DNA from: Hexactinellida sp. DTS-2022
Lineage: Eukaryota > Porifera > Hexactinellida
Reading direction: 5' to 3'
Assembly: GCA_028753945.1 (NCBI GenBank)
Contig: JAPNXP010000001.1
Span: 5,012,501 to 5,076,500, forward strand
DNA length: 64,000 nt
This document shows positions 13,834 to 23,014 of this stretch, piece after piece. Both the position numbers and the translations under genes were made by a program. Under the pieces are notes generated by a model. The model made no database searches and had not been told where the DNA came from. It saw only the letters and a program-made list of their open reading frames with translations. Position 1 is the stretch's first letter, and each line of letters starts with the position of its first letter.

Positions 13834-14057
13834 TAAAGGCAGTGATTCCAATACTGGGCCACTATACTATAGTATAGTCGGCACAGTAATAAAGGCAGTG
13901 ATTCCAATACTGGGCCACTATACTATAGTATAGTCGGCACAGTAATAAAGGCAGTGATTCCAATACTGAGCCACTATACTATAGTATAGTCGGCACAGTA
14001 ATAAAGGCAGTAAGATTAGAACTGGGCCACTATACTATAGTATAGTCGGCACAGTAA
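13834..14057 (+). repeat. 56-bp palindromic minisatellite, four units
   Basis: Four units with the actatactatagtatagt palindrome end exactly where KDZ-derived coding sequence begins (14058). The fourth unit is variant (taagattagaactggg). A reverse-oriented single unit occurs near 45398-45450, and a fragment near 53062-53085. Confidence 0.85.
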
Positions 14058-14635
14058 AAACGCAAGTTTCTTGATACTGGTGGTATAATTTGAGTATTGT
14101 CAAACTCTATACTGGATGGAGGAATTTCTTTAATACTCCCAAGAGTTATTCCATCGTAGATAACAACATCAGGGTAGTCTTTGCAAATAGGACATTTGAA
14201 ACTTTCGCTATAGTTTATGTCAATAAGGAGGAGGTAAGAATTCCATGCATAATGAAAAACGTGATATTGAATTCTTTCTCGTCTACCTAAACGGGCTAAC
14301 TTCCGATTTTTTGCTCTATTATAAGAAGGCGGGTGTTAATAAATTATTCAAAGAGATGAATAGAGAACTATAATTTTAAAGTTTACCTAATAAATCCTTG
14401 GAGTGTATTCTTCGACATAGCCATTAGTTCACTATATTCATATAATAATGAATAATGGACAAAATAGTGATCGTCTATGTTAAGAAGTAAGTTTGAGGAC
14501 CCGTCATATCTTGCGTTGCAGTTAAATGAGCCAGTGCAGGTTGCATTGAATACTATGTGAGTATATGATCAGAAATACAACCTCTAAGAGACCAAAAGAA
14601 ATTGGAATAAGAATATATATACGTATATATAAATT

Positions 14636-15031
14636 TAGGGCTGAAACGAATATACCGAATATTCGAATATTCGTTCGAAATGATTAAACGAATATTCGTT
14701 CGTTTCCAAACGAATATTCGTTTGGACGAATATTAAATTGACTCGGATATTTGTTGACTACTTTTGGACAACAACAAGACTTTTCTTTTTCTTGGAGATA
14801 TCGTAAATATAAATTCCTACCTAAACTAAGTGATTATTTAGCTAACTTGTGTCTAATACACTTTGTAACTATTATTAAACATTTGTAACATTAATAAAAA
14901 CCAATTTTCAAATGTATTTTGTGTCTTGAAATTGATTTAATGCTTAGTCATCCAAACGAACGAATATTCGAATATTCGTTCGTTTAGAAAAAGGTTCGTT
15001 CGTTACATTTCGAATATTCGTTTCAGCCCTA
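14636..15031. mobile_element. hAT-like MITE rich in cgaatattcg
   Basis: The ends are tagggctgaaacgaat and attcgtttcagcccta, and the interior contains many copies of the palindrome cgaatattcg. It lies in an intron of the KDZ pseudogene, between E5 and E4. The target duplication is unclear because the flanks are both AT repeats. Confidence 0.65.
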
Positions 15032-15435
15032 TATATAATATTTACCTTGATGTCCTGGCAAAGGGATAACATCACTTTCCGTATATATTTTTATTCCTTT
15101 GGATGAACGTGCTGGTTTTGGATCATGAAATGGATAGCCATTAATACAAGTGTATTTCTCTGGTTTAATTTCTACTGGTAATTGAATTCCATACTTCAAT
15201 TGATCGTCATAAACTCTGGAAAGATGTTCATCTAAAGGCTAATGGTATGGGAACAGTAGAAATTGTTTGATATTTCTTCTCTGAATATTCCATAGATCTA
15301 GGTGTAGGCTCTGGAAGAATCTTCAGGAATGCTGATTTACTAGTACATGTCATCAAACAAGTTTTACTGTACCAATTAGCTTCCTACAGAATTAAATGCG
15401 TTTAATTAAAAATAGCTACCTATCACTTTCTAGTA

Positions 15436-15928
15436 CAATGGAACCTCTATAAGTGGGGAGCATGGGACGGGGAAAATTTCAATTGCCCCCCATTCCCCGG
15501 TTATAAAATTCAATTGGAAAAACATTATATATGCTATATTATACAAAGTATTCATATAACACACACATTAATGCACGTTATAGTTATTATTTGTATATTA
15601 TGACAATTTAGTTAACTGCTGATCTACACTAGGTGATTTCTTCTAAAAACATCAGAGTAGATCAATCGAAAATATTTTTTCTGTAGAACTTTAGAGTCGA
15701 TTTATTGGAAATATTGTATTATTTTATAAGAATCATGTTAGGATTTGTCCATTCCCCCCATTTATGGAGGTTGTTTTGTATGCAGATAAAAACTCCTTGA
15801 AATTTATGGTCCCCCACTTCCCCGCTTATAGAGGTTCATTTGTATGGATATATACGAATATGGTAAAAAAATTCCCCACTTATGGAGGTTCCCCATTTAT
15901 AGAGACCCCACTTATAGAGGTTGCACTG
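15436..15928. mobile_element. Tigger/pogo-type MITE in KDZ intron
   Basis: The inverted ends caatggaacctctataagtg and its diverged complement ending ggttgcactg are flanked by TA (15434-15435 and 15929-15930). It lies between exons E4 and E3. Confidence 0.75.
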
Positions 15929-16302
15929 TAATTAAATAACTAATTAACTATAAAAGATGTTGTTTATTCAATATTATTTACTGACCTTATAATAGAATGA
16001 GTGAAATGTCGAGTCTTTGAAGAAAATAGCTACATTTGGAGTTAAATAGAAACTTCTTGATCCATCATATTTTTCTCCTTCAATATGTTGAAATAAATTA
16101 TCACCATTAGCTGGTTGGGCGGCTTTTACATGAAGACATTGGTTATCCACGCAAGTTGTACAAAAAAAGAATCAACAATCACAATCACAGATTTCCGAAG
16201 TGATTGCATATCTAATTTATATAAATGTATTTAACCTTAAGGTAAAACAAGTTCAGAAAATATTATAGTCTACTTACCTTCATTTTCAACATAATCACAC
16301 AT

Positions 16303-17952
16303 CTATATTATTAAATCTCGATTGTTGTTTCTGTGTTTGTGTGTGTGTGTGTTTGTCCGGATTATATTAAAGTGATGGGGGAATAGAAACCGCAATTAAT
16401 ATTGGATATAAACTAACTTTTAAATGTTATAATAGGTAAACAAATGTTATAATAGGTAAACAAGAATGCCGAACACGAATTTCGCGTTTATAAATTTATC
16501 ATATTAATATTTGTTGTTGTTGTTTACACAAAATAGGTAAACAAATTAATGAAAATTCAAAATCAACCTAGAAGTTAGCTTCCAACGGGTATTATAGGTA
16601 AACAAGTATGCTGAACACGAATTTCGCGTTTATAAATATATCATATTAATATTTGTTGTTGTTGTTTACACAAAATAGGTAAACAAATTAATGAAAATTC
16701 AAAATCAACCTAGAAGTTAGCTTCCAACGGGTATTATAGGTAAACAAGTATGCTGAAGACGATTTTCGCGTTTAAAAATATATACGTAATAGGAATATTG
16801 TTGTTGTTGTTTCACAAAATAGGTAAACAAATTAATGAAAATTCAAAATCAACCTAGAAGTTAGCTTTCAACGTGTATTATAGGTAAACAAGTATGCTGA
16901 AGACGATTTTCGCGTTTAAAAATTTATAATATGAATATTTGTTGTTGTTTACACAAAATAGGTAAACAAATTAATGAAAATTCAAAATCAACCTAGAAGT
17001 TAGCTTCCAACGGATATTATAGGTAAACAAGTATGCTGAAGACGATTTTCGCGTTTAAAAATTTATAATAGGAATATTTGTTGTTGTTGTTTACACAAAA
17101 TAGGTAAACAAATTTATGAAAATTCAAAATCAACCTAGAAGTTAGCTTCCAACGGGTATTATAGGTAAACAAGTATGCTGAAGACGATTTTCGCGTTTAT
17201 AAATTTCTCATATGAATATTTGTTGTTGTTGTTTACACAAAATGGTAAACAAATAAATGAAAATTTAAAATCAACCTAGAAGTTAGCTTCCAAATGTTAT
17301 AATAGGTAAACAAGTATGCCGAACACGAATTTCGCGTTTATAAATTTCTCATATTTGTTGTTGTTGTTTACACAAAATAGGTAAACAAATTAATGAAAAT
17401 TCAAAATCGACCTAGATGTTAGCTTTCAACGGGTATTATAGGTAAACAAGTATGCTGAACACGAATTTCCCGTTTAAAAATTTATAATATTATTATTTGT
17501 TGTTGTTTACACAAAAAGGTAAACAAATTAATGAAATTCAAAATCAAGCTAGAAGTTATCTTTCAATGGGGATTATAGGTAAACAAGTATGCCGAACACG
17601 AATTTCGCGTTTATAAATTTCTCATATTAATATTTGTTGTTGTTGTTTACACAAAATAGGTAAACAAATTAATGAAAATTCAAAATCAACCTAGAAGTTA
17701 GCTTAAAATGGGTATTATAAGTAAACAAGTGTGCTGAACACGAATGTCACATTTATAAAATTCTAATATGAGTATTTGTTGTTGTTGTTGTTTACACAAA
17801 TAGGTAAACAAATTAGTGAAAATTCAAAATCATATCGTCCCTTTCTATTATTTCCATGGTAGAAAGTGTGAGGAGTAAGGCCGCGTAGCGGCCGTTAACT
17901 TGAGGTGCATAGCACCGATCTGTCGCAAAGCGACCGAGACCGAAGGGCTCGT
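16303..17952 (+). mobile_element. Helitron-like non-autonomous element with ~145-bp minisatellite
   Basis: The left end ctatattattaaatctcg is followed by GT-rich sequence and tttgtccgg. The centre holds about nine tandem units of roughly 145 bp, each with aggtaaacaagtatgctga and ttgttgttgtttacac. The right end has four small hairpins (ggccgcgtagcggcc, ggtgc..gcacc, gtcgc..gcgac and cgag..ctcg) and stops at gggctcgt. No target duplication is seen. This layout matches Helentron-associated elements, an inference from structure. It splits KDZ exon E2, whose frame resumes on both sides. Confidence 0.68.
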
Positions 17953-18265
17953 AGCTATTATATTGGTATCTGTCAGTTTCCAAACTTTTTCGTGATGTTG
18001 GAGAGAATGTAAATATCTGTTAACTGGGGACAGATCAAAAATTTGAAAATCCATTTCAGGATTAGATTTGACTTGAGGGAGATCAGTGTTTTCAAACTCA
18101 TCTATTTGTTAATTGCATTGAATAGATATTAATAATTTCTATTGGCGTCATTCGATGACTGATAGTAAATTAATTCGTACTTACGAATAGTTGGCAGGTA
18201 TTCTGTATCAGGAAGTGGTTGAATATCGTCAATCTGGAGCTGGGAAAGCCTTAACTCCTCTGTAC

Positions 18266-18504
18266 CAGAGACGGAACCGGTCGACCGGTCGGGTCAGGTC
18301 GGGTCGGGTACCGGTCGAACCCTGACCGGCCGGTCGAGATCTCGATATGATCTATTCGATATCATAATATCATAATTTGTTTTCTATTATTTATAAATTA
18401 TTGTTAGCTATGATTGACCGGTCGACCGGCCGGTCGGGTCGGGTCAAATTTCCAACTGCACCGGTCGGATCGGGTCATGAAAATCCCGACCGGTTCCATC
18501 TCTG
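18266..18504. mobile_element. hAT MITE (cagagacggaaccgg family)
   Basis: The inverted ends are cagagacggaaccgg and ccggttccatctctg, and the target duplication is ctctgtac at 18258-18265 and 18505-18512. The ends are rich in accggtcg repeats. It interrupts exon E1 of the KDZ pseudogene. A close relative is at 27828-28063. Confidence 0.92.
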
Positions 18505-18682
18505 CTCTGTACGTCTTCGTTTGTTGGGAAGTTCAAGTTCGCTCATGAATAATGATTTCTTATCAGTCATAATAAATCTACACTTATAACAATAATTGTA
18601 GCATTATTTATAATATCTATACTATTAGACTTATTAGGAATTGAATATTTTTACCAAATTCGCATTTATTTGTGTACTTTTA

Positions 18683-18768
18683 ACGAGCATGCTCTATATA
18701 CTTTTATACGAGCATGCTCTATGTACTTTTATACGAGCATGCTCTATGTACTTTTATAAAAAGAAAAC
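18683..18768. repeat. 25-bp minisatellite with gagcatgctc palindrome
   Basis: Three copies of acgagcatgctctatgtact plus tttat occur here. The same repeat, in the same orientation, recurs in about ten copies at 22733-22962. Confidence 0.85.
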
Positions 18769-19075
18769 AAGCCCTGAGGGGCATGTACTTTTGGCATTGC
18801 ACCAAAATATCTGTCCTCTATTAGCATGGATCATGGAACGGTTTGAGACCCTACATTCCACACCAACAAGAAAATTAATACCTTTTAAACCGCAGATTCA
18901 ATGAATTTTTCTTATTATTTTCCAGCATTTAAGACCCAATACAAGTGAGTAAATATTTAAGATAATACAAGGTATACTATCCATCGTCCGGGATATTTAG
19001 TTTATCTATGTATAGTCTACGGTCGTCTAAAATAATTGAATTTTGGAAAGTTGATGCCCTACCACTGTAGTTTCC

Positions 19076-19259
19076 TTAGTGAATAATGACTGCTGGTAAA
19101 ATTTCAAAACAATCAAAATAATTTAGTACGTCGAATGGTTTATACTGTGATGCTGAGACATTTTCTATAGCACTTCCAATAGAAAGTAGAGATGCCTTGC
19201 GCACCACTAAATCCATTCTCCTTGAAACTTTATCAATTTCATTTTTAACATAAGGGAAG
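19076..19259 (-). pseudogene. unknown terminal coding exon fragment
   Basis: A minus-strand frame of about 60 codons opens after a possible AG acceptor and ends in a stop, with composition unlike the flanking noise (it includes RRMDLVVRKASLLSIGSA). No preceding exon was identified. It may belong to the transposon complex that surrounds it. No function is proposed. Confidence 0.35.
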
Positions 19260-19342
19260 CTTTACCAGGGGTGGGACATAAAACTTTCAAAATTATGATT
19301 ATTTTGGACCTCCCTATAATAATGTATACGTATGATTTTAGA

Positions 19343-20132
19343 TTACCGATCTATCAAGATCATAGGCGGATCTAGGGGGGGGGGGCAGGGGGCCTGGGCC
19401 CCCCTTCGAAACTGAAATTTAGGCTGAAATTGACCAAATAATTAAGAAACTTCAGCCTCAAGTTTGAATTATGGCTCCTTATAAAGAAATTAGCGTTTAA
19501 AATGACTTCTGAGTGTATATAACCCCCCAGACCCCCTTATAAGTTGCTCGCTACGCTCGCCTTATTTCTTGGGCCCCCCCCTTTTCAACATGTCTGGATC
19601 CGCCACTGAAGATGATAAAAATCCAGTCGTTAGAGACATCTGTGCAAAGAAGTTTCCAGTTCATCCGACACTATCACCTGGTATGGTAATGATGAACTGT
19701 CAGCATCAGATATGTTATGGGTTTACAATATTGAGAGCTAAAGAATCAACTGTTGGTATTCTACATCTGTTACTTAACATTTTTGTAAACTACCTCGAAT
19801 AATAATATATGACAATACATGTAACCTGCATAGAACTTGTATGATCAGGTAAGTAATTTTATACTAAGATTTGATTCAATCTATAAAGGTTTCTTAAACT
19901 GATAATGTTTTTTAGGGATCCTCGTGCATTTCAACATACCAGCTTTCTTGTCGACCGATTTCACTCCCGTAATCATCTCTGTAACCCCTTATACTCAATG
20001 AAACATATTACTGAGAACAAATTGAATAGAATTAACTCTCAAGTATGTGAGCAACTATTCTCGACAATGAGAAGGATATCCACACAGATAGCCTATATGC
20101 GCCTGGAAAATATATTCTACACAACCCGCTAA
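19343..20132 (+). pseudogene. KDZ-family transposase, C-terminal half
   Basis: Exon one (19343-19848, interrupted by a MITE) reads through KFPVHPTLSPGMVMMNCQHQ and CYGF to IIIYDNTCNL. Exon two (19916-20132) carries FLVDRFHSRNHLC and NRINSQVCEQLFSTMRRIST, then QIAYM. The YDN-CNL, DRFH-NH and S-QVCEQ motifs are, from memory, hallmarks of the KDZ catalytic core (two Asp and a Glu). The intron is 67 bp, GT-AG. A frameshift lies near 19795, just before IIIYDN. There is no N-terminal half upstream on this strand; the matching half lies in opposite orientation at 14059-18570. Confidence 0.75.
19364..19608. mobile_element. hAT MITE with poly-G/poly-C arms
   Basis: The ends are aggcggatctaggggg and ctggatccgccactg, with an imperfect 8-bp duplication aagatcat / aagatgat (19356-19363 and 19609-19616). 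It interrupts the first exon of the KDZ fragment, and the codons for YQDD resume after it. Confidence 0.75.
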
Positions 20133-20422
20133 TTCCTGGCTATTATTAATAACATTAACAAATAATTATTGTTGTGAATCACTTGACACATAGGATTATA
20201 ATAATATTTTTATGTAACCAACTTATCAATGCTTATTGTTACATTTCAGACTATTCAATCTAGCAAAAATAAATATCTAAATTAATAAATAAATAAAAAT
20301 TAGGCATATACTAAATACATTTGAAACAATGGAAATCTGTAATGTCCCTATTTTCGTAACCGACACAAACTCTGGTAGGTGTCATTACAACGGCAACATT
20401 TCAAAGTGGAAGTAAATGAAAA

Positions 20423-22642
20423 TTAAGGTAACCTACAAACACATATTAAGGGGATTGTGATTAGAGAAGCTGTTTTTCTCTTTTTCAGACTATGCTTAAC
20501 TGGAGCGATAGGAAATTCAGTTAGATACATTGCTTCTAAACATTGCCTTAAGTGCTCTCTCATCCGGTTTTGTCGCCATCTAGTCTTTGAGGGATTTCCT
20601 CCCAGGGCTAGATTGATACAAATAGCAGCAGCGAATAAACCGCAGTCACATCCACCTTGCTGTTGTTGGATTGGTTCTACAATTACTTCTAGGTTATGAG
20701 GAGCTTCTTTACGATAAAGAGAAGCGAGTTGTCCTTTTAGTTCATTAGTTATGGATCCATAATACATTGAATCATACAGGTACACTTCACTATCAGCATC
20801 ACTCCTTGATACAACCCAATGGAAGGCTCCATCGTGGTGGATTTGAATGCTTTCTGGTAGCGCTGGAACAAATTGTAATCCCTATAGTTAGATATACAAG
20901 ATAGTGGTAGCATAATTTCAATAATTGTATCTTACTTGACTTAGTATTGTGTCTTGTAATCCTTTTAGACCCGGGAACTGGTTTAGTAACATAAGTAAAA
21001 TATGAGAAGTGCATGGATTATGTTAGAAGTACAATTATAAGTCAAATCAAAGTACTTACATTGAAAGCATTCATTGTTCTATCCGTCAGGAACGTACGTT
21101 CATGACTCAGCTCGTGAAGTGCAATTTTCATGTCCCCTTCGGATATGATTCTAGGTCGGATAGCTTTGTCCAATGACATCTGTTGAGTGGTTAAGGTTTT
21201 ATCGGGTTGCTGAATTACATCGACCATCATATTTACTGTACTACCTAGAATTTGCATCATTATATGTGAGAACACAGTCACATTAAGTACAAAGCACGGA
21301 AGTAGAGTTGTTGTTCTGACTTTACATTAACTAAGTCAAGCCCATCCGGATTGGCTCCGCCGTTCATGATGTCTATTCCGTGGTATACAATAACTTCTCT
21401 GAGATTTTCATCTTAAGTTAAATTTCCCCTAAAATTTGGTTACTAGAAGGGCCGAAACAATCTCACCGGTAGGGCTGATAGGGCCATGGCCCTACCAATA
21501 ATTTGTTTAGCGTTAGAATTTCTACTAATCTTAATACAAATTGTCTGAAAAGGCCATACAATCCCCATTTCGAGTATATGCCATGCGCTATATCTGGTAT
21601 TCATTTGTTAGTATTATAAAATTAAATCAGCCAAAATTGTTAGTATAGTGCAACCTCGATTATCCGGAACCATTTGACCGAACGAAAATGTCCGTATAAG
21701 CTAAAGTCCGGATATCCGAGGTCATTTTATATATAATAGTATAGGATTGGGATTTGGACCCATGTCCGGATAATCGAAGAGTCCGGATAATCAAAGTTCG
21801 GATAATCGAGGTTGCACTGTACATATAACTCACCTTGTATTTGGCACTCTTTAAATGGCGTATCAGGGATTATAGGGAAATAGCGTGTGTAGTTGAAGGA
21901 GGAAGTATGTCTGATAAACTTTCATCAGTTAAGGGATAATGATCATTGTATAAACATTCCAGATCAACCTTTTTTAGAATATCTTCTGAGGTAGGAAATT
22001 CATCGACACCAGATGATATAATATCATCCAATAGGGTTTCAGTTTTCTTCTTTGGACTGGCATGTGGTGATCTATCACGAAAGTTGTCTTCTTCGGAATT
22101 GATCTCTTCAGAATCGCGGGTTTTGTATGTTTCCAGTATAGTTATTATGCATTCGCGAGTACAATTCCTTATATTACTATATGAGATATGCTTTGGCCAC
22201 CATTTAGGTTTTTTCTCGTTCCAGATATTTCGTTTTCGTCCTAAACGAGTAAGTAAGACAATACGTAACACAATAATTAGGCAAATAATATATCATCGAA
22301 CTTACCGATCGATTGCTGTGTTATCCACCTCACCATGCACCGAAGTGTTGAGACATTGAGTTTCCGGTAATCTTTTGTAAATAGTTCAGAAAAATCTCTA
22401 TCATTTTCCGGTTTAGATAATGGGATTGCTTGGCTAGGCCTGTGTAGTACAGAGGAAATCAAGGAATGCCATATTTCGTTTTGATTTTTCTCAGCATACT
22501 CTTTGTAAGAGCTTGTTCCAACGACATTCATTTTCCCATTCCAGGTGAATGTTGCTCCTACAGCTTCGCCAGTAACCTTAGTAAAAACATCTAAAGCACT
22601 TTGAAGGTGTTTTCTAGCATTCGCTTTAGTGACTCGTGGCAT
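20423..22642 (-). CDS. multi-exon Ulp1-like (C48) cysteine protease, transposon-associated
   Basis: Minus-strand exons: 22642-22306, 22240-21834, about 21411-21326, about 21250-21060, 20977-20936 and 20881-20423. The start is MPRVTKANARKHLQSALDVF. Exon two contains KPKWWPKHISYSNIR, reminiscent of the WWP segment of NRF1-type DNA-binding domains (tentative). The last exon has the Ulp1/SENP catalytic set: HDGAFHW (His), YLYDSM (Asp) and QQQGGCDCGLF (oxyanion Gln and nucleophile Cys). Such proteases usually remove SUMO-like modifiers and are often carried by KDZ/Zisupton transposons, which fits the KDZ fragments beside it. An apparent 1-nt frameshift near 21885 (before YFPIIPDTPF) suggests decay or a sequence error. 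Whether it is still expressed is unknown. Confidence 0.7.
21656..21819. mobile_element. Tigger/pogo MITE in Ulp1-gene intron
   Basis: The ends are tagtgcaacctcgattatcc and ggataatcgaggttgcactg, flanked by TA. It lies wholly inside the intron between 21834 and 21411. Confidence 0.85.
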
Positions 22643-22732
22643 TGATAAATTGGTATCAATTGGAATGCAATTCGTAAGTAGTAAATATTATACTTGTGAT
22701 TATTATACTAGGGTAAATCATTTATCTTACCA

Positions 22733-22962
22733 GGATGCTCTATGTACTTGTATACGAGCATGCTCTATGTACTTTTAACAAGCATGCTCTATGTACTTTT
22801 ATACGAGCATGCTCTATGTACTTTTATACGAGCATGCTCTATGTACTTTTATACGAGTATGCTCTATGTACCTTATGAGCATGCTCTATATACCTTATGA
22901 GCATGCTCTGTGTACCTTATGAGCATGCTCTGTGTACTATATGAGCATGCTCTGTGTACTTT
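22733..22962. repeat. 21-25-bp minisatellite with gagcatgctc palindrome
   Basis: About ten copies of gagcatgctctatgtactt with variable spacers end about 50 bp before the fucosyltransferase start codon. The promoter or 5' UTR of that gene must lie in or beside this array. Confidence 0.85.
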
Positions 22963-23014
22963 TTGTTACCTCGTATGCAATGTATTTATAAAATATTTGA
23001 TAGCTAAAAATTAG

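Larger units (their letters stand above)
3640..14057 (+). repeat. R1 tandem array with embedded hairpins
   Basis: About ten or more R1 units of roughly 840-1390 bp follow one another. Each has a long AT-rich part, a conserved block near aaccccaggtgcaaattaga, a second block ending accgtctacggagaa, a short (aat)n tract, and then a hairpin of about 120-130 bp. Hairpin cores are at 3670-3793, 4531-4653, 5369-5494, 6213-6341, 7601-7726, 8458-8580, 9296-9421, 10140-10268, 11528-11653 and 12385-12508. The arms are about 50 nt (aatccaaaattgcag ... gtgccgac ... ttcctttgg and the complement), the loop is about 20 nt, and the 3' side ends in T6-T9. No protein-coding gene is supported. The short ORFs are hairpin translations. 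Single copies are dispersed elsewhere in the window. Confidence 0.85.
14059..18570 (-). pseudogene. KDZ-family transposase, N-terminal half, decayed
   Basis: Minus-strand exons were rebuilt from frame and splice phase. E1 is 18570-18185, starting MTDKKSLFMSELELPNKRRR. E2 is 18101-16278, E3 16155-15986, E4 15383-15046, E5 14552-14387 and E6 from 14315. Cysteine pairs recur in E3 (CVDNQC) and E5 (CTGSFNC, followed by RYDGSS), like the CxC clusters of KDZ (Kyakuja-Dileera-Zisupton) transposases. E6 carries FKCPICKDYPDVVIYDGITL, which resembles the catalytic-domain entry with its DG. The gene is dead: a hAT MITE lies in E1, a 1.65-kb Helitron-like element in E2, the E3 acceptor reads AA instead of AG, E4 has a 1-nt frameshift near 15239, and E6 stops abruptly at the repeat array. 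The family call rests on remembered motifs. Confidence 0.72.

Noticed and set aside
3640-14057. R1 hairpins considered as a microRNA cluster
   Set aside because: The arms are much longer and more perfectly paired than typical pre-miRNAs, and copies are dispersed with flanking repeat sequence. Without small-RNA data a miRNA call is not supported.
16440-17820. Tandem ~145-bp units considered as CRISPR-like or as a gene cluster
   Set aside because: The units are contiguous without unique spacers and lie in a eukaryotic Helitron-like element.
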